A program made the translations under genes and the position numbers. This document shows, in pieces, positions 51,486 through 61,169 of a stretch of 64,000 nucleotides of DNA (the first letter of the stretch is position 1; every line of letters begins with the position of its first letter). The notes below the pieces were generated by a model. The model saw only the letters and a program-made list of their open reading frames with translations. It was not told where the DNA came from and made no database searches. Origin of the DNA: Pelagilacustribacter sp045567335. GTDB taxonomy: Bacteria; Pseudomonadota; Alphaproteobacteria; Pelagibacterales; Pelagibacteraceae. The stretch lies in contig JBJLCZ010000003.1 of the NCBI GenBank assembly GCA_045567335.1, positions 9,628-73,627 on the forward strand. Direction: 5' to 3'.

Positions 51486-52718
51486 TTAAATTTTAAAATA
51501 TTCCAACATATCCAGAGATGATTTTAAACCATCTTCGTGAAATCCATTACCAAAATAACTTCCACAAAACCATGTTCTTTTTTTTCCTTGAAGTGAACTA
51601 AGATCTTTCTGAATTTTAAAATTAGATGAATTTAAATATGGATGAGTAAAATTAATTTTTTTAATAATATATTTTTCTTCTATTTTATATATTGGATTCA
51701 ATGTTAAGAAATAATTAATATCTGTTTTTAAACTTTGTAAATTATTTAACCAATATGTAACACAAGTCTTACTCAAATCTTTTTTCGAAATTGCATTCCA
51801 GCTTGACCAAGCTAATTTTCTTTTAGGCATTAAATTTTTATCTTTATGCAAATAAGCTGTATTTGATATATATTGAAATTCTTTTAAAATATTTTTTTCC
51901 TCATTAGTTGGTTCATTCAATAACTCCAAACTTTGATCAGCATGTGTTGCTAATATAACATGATCATAGTCTAAATAACTATCTTCGATAATTAGTCTAA
52001 TGTTATCTTCGCTTCTCTTCACTTTTTTTATTTTATAATTTTTAAAATATTCTCCACTAATATTTTTCAAGACTTTATTAACATAACTTCTACTTCTATT
52101 TGCTACAGTATACCACTGTGGTCTATTTTTTAATTTAAATAAACCATGGTTAATGAAAAAATTTAAAAAAAGTTTTAAAGGCATTTCTTTTGCCTTTGAA
52201 AACGGCATTGACCATATTGCTGCTACCATAGGTATTATATGAAAATTAATAAAGTATTTTGAAAATCTGGACTTGTTTAAATAACTACCTAAGGTTTCAT
52301 TTTCAATATTCTTATTAAGTATTTCAGGTGCCTTTTTATAAAATTCAATTATTTCTCTAATCATTTTAATAAAATTAAAATTTAGTAAATTAAATTTGTT
52401 AGAAAAAATACCTTTCAAGCCTTTCCCACTATATTCCACCATTGTATTGTGAACTGATACAGCAAAAGACATGTCACTTTTTTCATAAGGAACATTAAGT
52501 TCGTTAAAAAAATTTATTAAATTAGGATACGTTAATTCATTAAATACTATAAAACCTAAATCAACAGCAATTTTATTTGTGTCTGTTATAATATCATAGG
52601 TATATGAGTGACCCCCAAAATGATCATCTTGCTCAAATAAATCAACACTATATTTTTTAGATAAATAGAATGCAGCTGACAAACCAGAAATTCCAGATCC
52701 AATAACTGCAATTTTCAT
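51486..52718 (-). CDS. FAD-dependent amine-oxidase-like oxidoreductase
   Basis: A 410-residue flavoprotein with the dinucleotide fold IAVIGSGISGLSAAFYLSKKYSVDLFEQDDHFGGHSYT at the start and a C-terminal WFCGSYFGNGFHEDGLKSSLDMLEY that closes the FAD site. It belongs to the NAD(P)-binding Rossmann/amine oxidase group always paired with DUF1365 and CFA-like proteins. In the furan fatty acid pathway a member of this group acts as an acyl-chain desaturase; that function is by analogy. It is the first gene of the operon and lies eight bases after the gcvP stop, so it may also be read from the gcv transcript. Confidence 0.9.
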   Translation of the reverse strand: MKIAVIGSGISGLSAAFYLSKKYSVDLFEQDDHFGGHSYTYDIITDTNKIAVDLGFIVFNELTYPNLINFFNELNVPYEKSDMSFAVSVHNTMVEYSGKGLKGIFSNKFNLLNFNFIKMIREIIEFYKKAPEILNKNIENETLGSYLNKSRFSKYFINFHIIPMVAAIWSMPFSKAKEMPLKLFLNFFINHGLFKLKNRPQWYTVANRSRSYVNKVLKNISGEYFKNYKIKKVKRSEDNIRLIIEDSYLDYDHVILATHADQSLELLNEPTNEEKNILKEFQYISNTAYLHKDKNLMPKRKLAWSSWNAISKKDLSKTCVTYWLNNLQSLKTDINYFLTLNPIYKIEEKYIIKKINFTHPYLNSSNFKIQKDLSSLQGKKRTWFCGSYFGNGFHEDGLKSSLDMLEYFKI

Positions 52719-52726
52719 TAAAAATT

Positions 52727-55594
52727 CTAAGCTGCTTCACCTTTGTACTCATCCATAGATGGACAAGAACAAACAAGATTTCTATCACCGTAAACATTGT
52801 CAACTCTTGCAACTGGAGCCCAATATTTATTTTGTTTTAAACGCTCCTCGGGGAATGCAGCATCCTCTCTTGAGTATTTATGAGACCAATCGTTTGAAGC
52901 AAGCTCAAGGTAAGTGTGAGGCGCATTTTTTAATGGATTATCATTTTTGTCTAATTTTCCAGATTCTACTAAATTAATTTCATTTTTAATCTTAATTAAA
53001 GCATTACAAAATCTATCTATTTCCTCTAAATTTTCACTTTCAGTTGGTTCTATCATGATTGTACCAGCTACAGGCCAAGACATGGTAGGAGCATGATAAC
53101 CAAAATCAATTAATCTTTTAGCAATATCTTCCTCTGAAATTCCACTGCTACCTTTGATTGGTCTAATATCAATTATACATTCATGGGCAACATTTCCATT
53201 TTTACCTTTGTATAAAATTTTATAATCTTTAGATAATTTTTTTGAAATATAATTTGCACTTAAAATTGAAATTTGTGAAGCTTTTTTTAATCCCTCAGCT
53301 CCCATCATTTTAATATACATCCAAGAAATAGGAAGAATGCTTGAGCTACCCCAAGGAGCTGCGGAAACTGCCCCCATTCCATTAGATGGATTAGAGTCTG
53401 TTATTACTTGGTGAGTTGGTAAAAATTCACTCAAGTGTTTTGAGCAGGCAATTGGACCCATACCAGGACCTCCACCACCATGAGGTATACAAAAAGTTTT
53501 ATGAAGATTTATATGACACACATCCGGTCCGAATTTACCTGGTTTTGCTATTCCAACTAAAGCATTTAAATTAGCGCCATCCATGTAAACTTGTCCACCT
53601 TCAGAATGTATTATTTCACAAATTTCTATAATTTTCTCCTCAAAGACTCCATGAGTAGATGGGTAGGTCACCATCAGAGCAGCAAGGTCTTTTGAATATT
53701 TTAGTGCTTTATTTTTTAAATCATTAATATCAACGTTTCCTTCTTCATCACAGTTAACAACTACTACTTTCATTCCCGACATTTGAGCACTTGCAGGATT
53801 AGTACCGTGAGCTGAATTAGGTATTAAACATATATTTCTATTTTCCTGATTGTTGTATTTATGATATTTTCTTATTGTCATTAAACCAGCATATTCACCT
53901 TGGGCACCAGAATTTGGTTGCAAAGAAACACTGTCAAACCCTGTTATTTCTTTCAAATCACTTATTAAATCATTAAATAAGATTTGATATCCTTTCATTT
54001 GATCTACTGGCACAAACGGATGAGGCAATGAAAACTCTTTCCAGGTAACTGGTATTAATTCAGCAGCTGCATTGAGCTTCATAGTACAGGATCCTAATGC
54101 AATCATTGATCTATTAAGAGCAATATCACAATCTTCAAGTTTTTTTAAATATCTTAACATTTCTGTTTCTGAATGATACTTGTTGAAAACTGGGTGAGTC
54201 AAATATTTAGACGTTCTTAAAAGTCTATCTGGTAAATTTGTCAGATTTACTTGGGAATTCTGATTAACAGTTTTGGAAATATTAAAGATTTTAAAAAGTA
54301 CATTAACATCGTCAACTTTTTTTGCTTCATCAAAAGCTACAGAAATTGTCTCATTATTGACTTTTCTAAGATTAATTTTTTCCGATAAAGCTTTATTAAA
54401 TATTTCTTCAGTTTTATCTTTAGTCTTAATGGTCACAGTATCAAAAAAATATTCTGAATAAAGCTCATAACCAGCATCTTTCAATCCTTCTGCAAATAAT
54501 TTTGCTAATTTTGAAGTTCTATTAGCTATTTTTAAAATGCCCTCAGCTCCATGATAAATTGCATAGGCAGCTGTTATAATTGCTAGTAACGCTTGGGCAG
54601 TACAAATATTACTTGTAGCTTTATCTCTACGTATATGTTGTTCGCGAGTTTGTAATGATAAACGATAAGCTTTTTTTCCATTACGATCTATTGATACACC
54701 TATAATTCTTCCAGGCATCGATCTTTTAAATTCCTCTTTAGTGGCGAAAAAAGCAGCGTGAGGTCCTCCATATCCCATTGGAATTCCAAATCTTTGTGCA
54801 CTTCCAACTGCAATATCTGCCCCAAGTTCAGCAGGTGTTTTTAAGATCGCTAGAGATAATAAATCACTTACTACAATTGCTTTACCTTTTTTTCTATGAA
54901 TTTGACTTATAGCTTCACTAGGATCGTTAATTTCTCCAAGAGATCCAGGATAAGAAATTATACCACATATAATATTATCTTTAATATTTGTTAAGAATTC
55001 TTTTTGATTTCCAATAAGAAGTTCTAGACCAAAAGGTTCTGTTCTTGTTTTTATTAAATCTATAGTTTGAGGATTGCAAGAGTCTGATATAAAAACTTTT
55101 TTAGAACTATTTTTATCTAATCTTTGGCATAAACCAACTGCTTCAGCTGCTGCAGTCGCTTCATCTAACAAAGAAGCATTAGCAATATCCATACCAGTAA
55201 AATCAATTATCAATTGCTGAAAATTTAATAGCATTTCTAATCTACCTTGAGCTACTTCTGGCTGGTAAGGAGTGTAAGAAGTATACCAACCTGGGTTTTC
55301 TAGTATATTTCTTAAGATCACGTTAGGAGTAAAAGAATTATAATAACCCATTCCTATAAAATTTCTAAATATTATGTTTTTTTTAGAAATTGATTTCAAT
55401 TTTTTAAGAGCATCGTTTTCAGATATTGGAGCATCAATCTTAAGCTCATCTTTTAATAATATTTTTTCTGGAACGGTTTTTTTTATTAGATCGTCCAAAG
55501 ATTTCGATCCAACATAATTTAACATTTCCTTTTGTTCTTTTTCAAAAGGGCCTATGTGTCTATATATAAATTCTTTTGAATTATTGTCTATCAT
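52727..55594 (-). CDS. gcvP: Glycine dehydrogenase (decarboxylating), P-protein
   Basis: A 955-residue single-chain P-protein: the N-terminal half begins FIYRHIGPFEKEQKEML and has the degenerate PLP domain; the C-terminal half holds the PLP lysine in INLHKTFCIPHGGGGPG. It decarboxylates glycine and passes the aminomethyl group to GcvH. It directly follows gcvH, and the operon is controlled by the glycine riboswitch at 57094-57240. Length matches the usual 950-960 residues. Confidence 0.97.
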   Translation of the reverse strand: MIDNNSKEFIYRHIGPFEKEQKEMLNYVGSKSLDDLIKKTVPEKILLKDELKIDAPISENDALKKLKSISKKNIIFRNFIGMGYYNSFTPNVILRNILENPGWYTSYTPYQPEVAQGRLEMLLNFQQLIIDFTGMDIANASLLDEATAAAEAVGLCQRLDKNSSKKVFISDSCNPQTIDLIKTRTEPFGLELLIGNQKEFLTNIKDNIICGIISYPGSLGEINDPSEAISQIHRKKGKAIVVSDLLSLAILKTPAELGADIAVGSAQRFGIPMGYGGPHAAFFATKEEFKRSMPGRIIGVSIDRNGKKAYRLSLQTREQHIRRDKATSNICTAQALLAIITAAYAIYHGAEGILKIANRTSKLAKLFAEGLKDAGYELYSEYFFDTVTIKTKDKTEEIFNKALSEKINLRKVNNETISVAFDEAKKVDDVNVLFKIFNISKTVNQNSQVNLTNLPDRLLRTSKYLTHPVFNKYHSETEMLRYLKKLEDCDIALNRSMIALGSCTMKLNAAAELIPVTWKEFSLPHPFVPVDQMKGYQILFNDLISDLKEITGFDSVSLQPNSGAQGEYAGLMTIRKYHKYNNQENRNICLIPNSAHGTNPASAQMSGMKVVVVNCDEEGNVDINDLKNKALKYSKDLAALMVTYPSTHGVFEEKIIEICEIIHSEGGQVYMDGANLNALVGIAKPGKFGPDVCHINLHKTFCIPHGGGGPGMGPIACSKHLSEFLPTHQVITDSNPSNGMGAVSAAPWGSSSILPISWMYIKMMGAEGLKKASQISILSANYISKKLSKDYKILYKGKNGNVAHECIIDIRPIKGSSGISEEDIAKRLIDFGYHAPTMSWPVAGTIMIEPTESENLEEIDRFCNALIKIKNEINLVESGKLDKNDNPLKNAPHTYLELASNDWSHKYSREDAAFPEERLKQNKYWAPVARVDNVYGDRNLVCSCPSMDEYKGEAA

Positions 55595-55975
55595 TTAACC
55601 GGGATTCTCCTCGATAAATTTTTCATAATCAGCTTTGGTCATTAAACTATCTAATTCTAATTTATCTTTAATTTTTATTTTAAAAAACCAACTTTTTCCT
55701 TCAGGATCTAAATTCACACTCGAGGGATCATCAACTATACTCTTATTATTTTCGATAACATTTCCTGAAATTGGCGAATAAACATCGCTTGCGGCTTTAG
55801 TAGACTCAACGATAGCGGCTTGCCCGTCTTTTTCTAAAGTTTTTCCTAAATCTGGTACTTCCACAAACACTATATCACCTAACATTTCTGTTGCGTGTTT
55901 TGTTATCCCTATTGTTGCCATATCTGCTTCCACTTCTACCCATTCATGTTTTTTTGAATATTTAATTTCACTCAT
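55595..55975 (-). CDS. gcvH: Glycine cleavage system H-protein
   Basis: A 126-residue lipoyl carrier. YSKKHEWVEVEADMATIGITKHA starts the fold and the lipoylated lysine is residue 60 in VESTKAASDVYSPISG. It shuttles the aminomethyl group between GcvP, GcvT and the L-protein. The stop abuts the gcvP start and it is eight bases after gcvT. No lipoyl-transfer gene is nearby. Confidence 0.97.
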   Translation of the reverse strand: MSEIKYSKKHEWVEVEADMATIGITKHATEMLGDIVFVEVPDLGKTLEKDGQAAIVESTKAASDVYSPISGNVIENNKSIVDDPSSVNLDPEGKSWFFKIKIKDKLELDSLMTKADYEKFIEENPG

Positions 55976-55983
55976 ACTTGATC

Positions 55984-57078
55984 CTATTTAACGTATTTCT
56001 TTTTATAGAAAGGAAGTTGAGAAATTATGGCGTCATATTTCTTTCCTCTCACTTCTAATTTAATTTTAGTTCCAATATTTGAAAATTTAGAATCTATATA
56101 GCCCATTGCTACAGAAGCATTAACACTTGGTCCATATGAGCCGCTCGTTATTTTACCTATTTCTATTTCTTCATTTGAAAATATTTTAGTGCCTTCTCTC
56201 GCAATAATTTTTCCTTCTGGTAAAATTCCAACTCTTAATCTAGAACTTCCAGTTTCTATATTTTTTTTAATTTTTTCCCAACCATTAAATCCGCCTTTTT
56301 CTCTTCTTGTTTTCGCAATAGCCCATTTTAAATTAGCTTCAATAGGATTTATTTCCTCGTTCAAGTCATGCCCATACAAACACAGGCCTGCTTCTAGCCT
56401 CAAAGTATCTCGCGCTCCTAAGCCTATTGGTTTTACTCTATTATCAACAAGTATTTTTGTAAAAACTTCTACTTTTTCATTAGATATTGAAATTTCAAAC
56501 CCATCTTCTCCTGTATAGCCTGATCTTGTAATATATACTTTTGTACCCATAAAATTAAAATTTCCACCATTCATAAACTTTAATTTAGATACACCCGAAA
56601 TAAATTTTTCTAAAATTTCAACTGATTTAGGTCCTTGTAAAGCTATTAAAGACAAATTAGAATTAAGGAAATATTTGTGTTCTGAGTTTAGATATTTTGA
56701 GATTTGCTTAATATCGTTATCTTTACAAGCTGCATTAAGAATAATGCAAAATCCTTTTTCTAGTCTTGTAATAATTAAATCATCAATAATACCGCCATTA
56801 TCATTTAATAAAAAAGAATATTTAGATTGATTTAGTTTTAATGAGTTTAAGTCTATTGGAATAATTTTTTCAAGATTTTTTTCTAAAGTTTGTCCACCTT
56901 CCAAAAAAAATTGTCCCATATGCGAAACATCAAAAAAACCTGCAAATGTTCTTGTCGAAATATGCTCTTTAACTATTCCCTCTGAATATTGTATTGGCAT
57001 TTGATAACCAGCAAAAGGGACAAACTTAGCTCCTAAATTTTTATGATAATTATATAAAGCTGTTTTTTGTACTTCCAT
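55984..57078 (-). CDS. gcvT: Glycine cleavage system T-protein (aminomethyltransferase)
   Basis: A 364-residue folate-dependent aminomethyltransferase. FAGYQMPIQYSEGIVKEH, the FDVSHMGQF motif near residue 48, SGYTGEDGFEI and GLGARDTLRLEAGLCLYGHDL are diagnostic. It transfers the one-carbon unit to tetrahydrofolate and releases ammonia. As the first gene of gcvTHP it lies just downstream of the glycine riboswitch; its ATG is 16 bases past the riboswitch end. Glycine oxidation supplies C1 units and pairs with dependence on external glycine or serine known for SAR11. Confidence 0.97.
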   Translation of the reverse strand: MEVQKTALYNYHKNLGAKFVPFAGYQMPIQYSEGIVKEHISTRTFAGFFDVSHMGQFFLEGGQTLEKNLEKIIPIDLNSLKLNQSKYSFLLNDNGGIIDDLIITRLEKGFCIILNAACKDNDIKQISKYLNSEHKYFLNSNLSLIALQGPKSVEILEKFISGVSKLKFMNGGNFNFMGTKVYITRSGYTGEDGFEISISNEKVEVFTKILVDNRVKPIGLGARDTLRLEAGLCLYGHDLNEEINPIEANLKWAIAKTRREKGGFNGWEKIKKNIETGSSRLRVGILPEGKIIAREGTKIFSNEEIEIGKITSGSYGPSVNASVAMGYIDSKFSNIGTKIKLEVRGKKYDAIISQLPFYKKKYVK

Positions 57079-57093
57079 AATAACTTTTTTTTA

Positions 57094-57240
57094 TGCCCCA
57101 TCTGTCTATGTACCTGAGAGATTTAATCCTTCGGTGAGGCCATGCCTACTTTCCAGAGTTATTATGGTAACGGTCCTTTTGCCTGAGAGTTTCCGGGGTG
57201 GTTGCTCCTTCGGCGCTAAAAAATTAGTCTCTCCCGTTAC
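57094..57240 (-). promoter_or_regulatory. Tandem glycine riboswitch upstream of gcvT
   Basis: On the minus strand two similar aptamers follow one another: GGGAGAG...GCCGAAGGAGCAA...CTCTCAGGCAAAAGGACC and then a second CTCTGGAAAG...CACCGAAGGATTAAATCTCTCAGGTA...ACAGATGGGGC. These are the conserved pieces of the gcvT-type glycine riboswitch. The second aptamer ends 16 bases before the gcvT start, so control of translation or of a short leader is likely: glycine binding should raise gcvTHP expression. Confidence 0.95.
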
Positions 57241-57281
57241 AACTATACTTTCCCCTAAAAAAAATAAAATGTCAATTATAA

Positions 57282-58148
57282 TTAAGCAGCTTTAATTTTT
57301 TTTTCATCGAAACTCTTAACAATTAAAGCAATAATTATAATGAAACCACCTATAAACACACTTAAAGGTGGAATTTCATTTAAAAATAACCATACCCATA
57401 AAGGTGCACAAAGAGTTTCAGATAGCATTAAAATACCAACAGTTGTCGCTCTAGTAGTTTTTGAACCAATAGTAATGCAGATAAAACCTAGTGCAAGCTG
57501 GGGAACGCCAAGAATAAAACCCATAAAAATATCATGATTTGTAAAATTAAAAGACTCAGATAAAATTAATCCGTAAATACAGCTAAAAATACCTGAATAG
57601 AAAATTGCAGGTAACATATCTAATTTTGGATATTTTCTAATAATCATTACCAAGATAGAAAAATTTATAGGTATTGCTAGGGCTACGAGATTTCCTAACA
57701 AAGATCCACTTGAAATAGAGTCACCTACCATAATCCCAATACCTGACATTGCTAAAAGGATAGATAAAAAAGCTATTTTAGAAACTTTCTCACCTAAAAC
57801 AAAATATCCAAGTATAGCTAGAAACATTGTTTGAGTGCTTATTATAAAAACTACATTCGCTACTGTAGTTTCGGTCATGCTTACGATAAATGCAATAAAA
57901 CTTAATGATAAAAATATTCCACCTATTAAAGCTGGTATACCAGAGTTTTTAATAATTTTTATAGTATTTCTTTTATAAACTAAAATAAGAAATATTGATA
58001 AAGCTATTACGAAAAAAAAGGACCTTAAAAATAATATTTGCCAAACACTTGCTTCCTCAAAGGATCTGACTATAAGGCCACCCCAACTTAAACAAAACCC
58101 ACCGCACAATAAAAGAATATAACCAGGTATTTTATATAAATATTTCAT
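57282..58148 (-). CDS. EamA/DMT family transporter
   Basis: A 288-residue protein with ten helices in two EamA halves. LLCGGFCLSWGGLIVRSFEEASVWQILFLRS at the start and GSKTTRATTVGILMLSETLCAPLWVWLFLNEIPP at the end are typical of the DMT superfamily, which exports or imports amino acids and small metabolites. It overlaps the MATE fragment by four bases and is about 40 bases from the far end of the glycine riboswitch, on the same strand. Substrate unknown. Confidence 0.9.
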   Translation of the reverse strand: MKYLYKIPGYILLLCGGFCLSWGGLIVRSFEEASVWQILFLRSFFFVIALSIFLILVYKRNTIKIIKNSGIPALIGGIFLSLSFIAFIVSMTETTVANVVFIISTQTMFLAILGYFVLGEKVSKIAFLSILLAMSGIGIMVGDSISSGSLLGNLVALAIPINFSILVMIIRKYPKLDMLPAIFYSGIFSCIYGLILSESFNFTNHDIFMGFILGVPQLALGFICITIGSKTTRATTVGILMLSETLCAPLWVWLFLNEIPPLSVFIGGFIIIIALIVKSFDEKKIKAA

Positions 58149-59191
58149 TTAAATTTCTTTAGAATATTTGAAAAATAAAAATTTAACGTTAATGAACGCA
58201 AAATCATGAATATAATTAAAGATAACCAAAGTCCATTATTATTAAAATATTTTACCAAGAAATCGGAAATTAAAATAAATAAAAATAAGGATATTATCAT
58301 ACTATTTCTCATCTCTGCTGTTAGAGAGGATCCTATAAATATGCCATCAAATTGATAACAAAAAGAAGCTATTGGAGGTATTAAAATAATCCAAAAAGAA
58401 AAGCCATAAGCTAAATATCTAATATATTCTAAATTAGTAAGAAAATTAATAAAGAGCTTATAAAAAATTAAATAAATTATTGATATAATTAAACTTGTAA
58501 AAAAACTTAATTGAAAACAATTATTTACAACATGTAAAAATGTTTTTTTAATATTTCTTCCAATAGAAAATCCAACTACTGACTCAGTCGAGAATGCATA
58601 AGCATCTAAAAAAAATGATGCTAAAATAACAAACTGTAATAAAATAGCATTGGTTGCTAAAAAATCAACTCCGAGTTTTGAGCTTTGAAAAGTAAAATAT
58701 AAAAAAGCAAAAGTGAGAAGCAATGTTCTAATAAAAATATTTAAATTTATATACAATAATTTGAAAATTTTTTTTCTTATAAAAATTTTTTTAAACTTAG
58801 GTATTATATCAAATTTTTTCTTAATAAAATATTTTGTGTATATTAAAAAAACTATTGTGGTTAAATAGGAAGATAAAAGAGTACCTAGTGCAACTCCATA
58901 AACTTCTAAATTTAGGGCTAATACAAAATAAGTACTAAAAATTATATTAGTTAAACAAAAAGTTGATATCATTAAACTTGAAATTTTTGTTTTTTGCAAT
59001 CCTAAATAAAAACCAACTAAAGCATACATTGCTAATTCTGCGGGAGCTGAAAATATTCTAACAGAAATATATTTTTTAATTAAATTCTGAATTTCTATTG
59101 ATGGTTCAAAAAAATACTCAATTACCTTATAAGAAGTGGATTTTTCATCAATATTAAAAATATTCCAATAATAAAAGAAATAGTTAAACAC
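58145..59191 (-). pseudogene. MATE (DinF-type) efflux transporter, C-terminal part after a frameshift
   Basis: This frame carries helices 3-12 of a MATE/DinF protein, with YISVRIFSAPAELAMYALVGFYLGLQ and AYAFSTESVVGFSIGR. Its first 20-odd residues (FNYFFYYWNIF...) are the out-of-phase reading of the previous fragment's end and not family-like. Adding one base in the short A/T run at about 59125-59130 would join the two frames as ...NPLLIKVIEYFFEPS..., matching MATE proteins. It is coupled to the DMT gene by a four-base overlap. Confidence 0.8.
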
Positions 59192-59466
59192 CTTAATAAG
59201 ATAAATACAATTTCTCTATAATCTCCCTTGCCCAATGATTGAGAAATAAGCCCAACTGAACTCATTCTTAAAAAACCAAAACTCCAAAAAACCATTGTAA
59301 TCACAGTTGTAGCAATACTGGTTGCAGCTAGAAAATTAGCATTTCTGAGATTGCCCATTAGAGCAGTGTCAACAATTCCAACAAGTGGGATAGCTAGATT
59401 AGAAAAAAATATGGGAATTGACAGTATAAACAATTGTTTTTTACTAATTTTAACCGGATAATTCAT
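59122..59466 (-). pseudogene. MATE (DinF-type) efflux transporter, N-terminal part ending at a frameshift
   Basis: The first 114 residues of a MATE-family Na+ or H+/drug antiporter: FILSIPIFFSNLAIPLVGIVDTALMGNL is the diagnostic first helix pair, followed by FWSFGFLRMSSVGLISQSLGKGDY. The frame stops at 59122 in the middle of helix 3-4, where the family continues; the rest is in another frame (58145-59191). Together they would give about 440 residues, a normal length. One lost base explains the break. Real decay and sequencing error are both possible. Confidence 0.8.
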
Positions 59467-59522
59467 TTAATGTAAGATTATACTTTATTATCATTTAATA
59501 AAATCATATAAAATATTATTTT

Positions 59523-60143
59523 ATGTTTGAGCAACTAATAATTTCAATACAGATAATATTAATAGATATTGTCATGGCTGCCGATAATGCAATTATTATT
59601 GGTTTAATAGCTGCAAATTATGCTCCTAACAATCGAAAAAAGATAATTGCATGGGGTGTTGCAGCAGCATTTATCTTTCGAATATTTTTTGCCTTTGGAG
59701 CTACTATTCTTTTAGAATATCCATGGTTAAAAATTGTTGGTGGATCATTATTACTTTGGATTGTAAATGATTTAAGACAAGATTTATTTAATCCAAAAAA
59801 AATAAGATCTCCTCAGTTAAAGTCTAAAGAGAACACTTCTTTTGGAAATGGAGTTTTTAAAGTAATAGTTGCTGATACAATTATAAGTTTAGATAATGTT
59901 TTAGGAGTAGTTGGTGCTGCAAAAGATTATTATTACTTAATGATAATTGGATTGTTACTATCAGTTTTTTTAATTGCAACTTTAGCTACTTACTTCGCTA
60001 ATTATATTAAAGAGCATAAATGGCTTGGATATATTGGTTTATTTGTAATTATGATTGTCGCCATTCAACTTATAATAGGTGGTTTAATAAATCTTGAAAT
60101 TTTAACAATAGAAGAACGCTTCAAGTCTTTATTTACTATATGA
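59523..60143 (+). CDS. TerC family integral membrane protein (second copy)
   Basis: A 206-residue paralogue of the gene at 7735-8307. It keeps the acidic motifs IVMAADNAIIIGLIA near residue 20 and ISLDNVLGVVGAAKD near 125, and about six helices. It is probably a divalent-metal (manganese) exporter. It has its own promoter region of 56 bases opposite the MATE gene and overlaps the next gene by four bases (ATGA). Why the genome keeps two TerC genes is not clear. Confidence 0.88.
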   Translation: MFEQLIISIQIILIDIVMAADNAIIIGLIAANYAPNNRKKIIAWGVAAAFIFRIFFAFGATILLEYPWLKIVGGSLLLWIVNDLRQDLFNPKKIRSPQLKSKENTSFGNGVFKVIVADTIISLDNVLGVVGAAKDYYYLMIIGLLLSVFLIATLATYFANYIKEHKWLGYIGLFVIMIVAIQLIIGGLINLEILTIEERFKSLFTI

Positions 60144-61108
60144 AAGATTTTTGTGTTCTGGGAGCAGGTATTGCCGGCTCTACTATTGCAAATCTTATAT
60201 CTAAAAACTACTCGGTAGATGTATTTGATAAAGCTAGAGGTCCTGGAGGAAGATCTTCAAGTAGAAGATTTAAAGATAAATTATCATTTGATCATGGGTT
60301 ACAATATGTTTCTCCAAAAAATAAAGATTTTAAAAAATTTATTAATATTTTAAAAAAAAAAAATATACTAAAAGTATGGAAAGGTATTCATTTAGATTTT
60401 AATAAAAAAAAAAACTTTAAAAAAAAAAAATTTATCGGAAAAATAAAAAACAACAATATAAGTAAATTTTTATTAAAAAAAATAAATACTAAATTTAATT
60501 CGACTATAAAAAAAATTGATTTTAAAAAAAAATATTGGTTAATTACTTTAGAAAATAATAGAAAAATCAAGTATAAAAATATCATTTTAACTTGTCCTTA
60601 TCCTCAAGTGAAAGCTCTTGCCAAAAAATATCTTTACGAAAAAAGTTTATTTAATAATGTAAAAATGATTCCTAATATAACGGTTATTGTAGCTTTTAAA
60701 AATAGTTTCTGTGGCAATATAAGTAGCATTCAATTTAATGAAGATGAAATTGTTTCTTGGGCTGCGAATGAAAATAGTAAAAAAAGATTTAAAACAAATC
60801 TTTGTTTGTGGACGATTCAAGCTAATTTTATTTGGTCTAAAAAATACATTAATAAGTACAAAAATAATAAATCAAAAATTAAAAATATTCTAATTAAGAA
60901 ATTTATAACTAAAACAGGATTTGCAAATAAAAATAAAGTCTATTCTGATATTCATGGTTGGAAGTATGCTTATAATTTAAAGAAAACAAAAATTAAAAGT
61001 TTTTGGTCAAAAAAATATAAATTAGGCATTTGTGGTGATTGGTTTATCGGGCCAAAAGCTGAACATGCGTGGTTAAGTGCAAATAATTTATATAAAAAAA
61101 TAATTTAA
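60140..61108 (+). CDS. Renalase-like FAD-dependent oxidoreductase
   Basis: A 322-residue flavoprotein: CVLGAGIAGSTIANLISKNYSVDVFDKARGPGGRSSSRR is the FAD fold and the renalase-type RGPGGR motif; DHGLQYVSP follows, and the C-terminus has LGICGDWFIGPKAEHAWLSA. Bacterial renalases oxidise isomeric dihydronicotinamides that inhibit dehydrogenases, so a repair function is plausible. The middle is unusually Lys-rich, with long A-runs in the DNA (60350-60540). It closes with the terminator at 61117-61144. Confidence 0.87.
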   Translation: MKDFCVLGAGIAGSTIANLISKNYSVDVFDKARGPGGRSSSRRFKDKLSFDHGLQYVSPKNKDFKKFINILKKKNILKVWKGIHLDFNKKKNFKKKKFIGKIKNNNISKFLLKKINTKFNSTIKKIDFKKKYWLITLENNRKIKYKNIILTCPYPQVKALAKKYLYEKSLFNNVKMIPNITVIVAFKNSFCGNISSIQFNEDEIVSWAANENSKKRFKTNLCLWTIQANFIWSKKYINKYKNNKSKIKNILIKKFITKTGFANKNKVYSDIHGWKYAYNLKKTKIKSFWSKKYKLGICGDWFIGPKAEHAWLSANNLYKKII

Positions 61109-61116
61109 GTAAAAAA

Positions 61117-61144
61117 AAACCCGCTTATTTTCATAAGCGGGTTT
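61117..61144. terminator. Strong bidirectional rho-independent terminator
   Basis: A perfect 12-bp stem (AAACCCGCTTAT / ATAAGCGGGTTT) with a 4-base loop sits between two convergent genes, with an A run on one side and a T run on the other. It serves both the renalase-like gene and the beta-barrel gene. Confidence 0.95.
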
Positions 61145-61169
61145 AAATTTTTTTTAATTTTTTAATTAA

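Noticed and set aside
60340..60560. Long A-runs as a recombination or slippage element.
   Set aside because: They encode Lys-rich segments of an intact renalase-like gene and follow the base composition of the genome.
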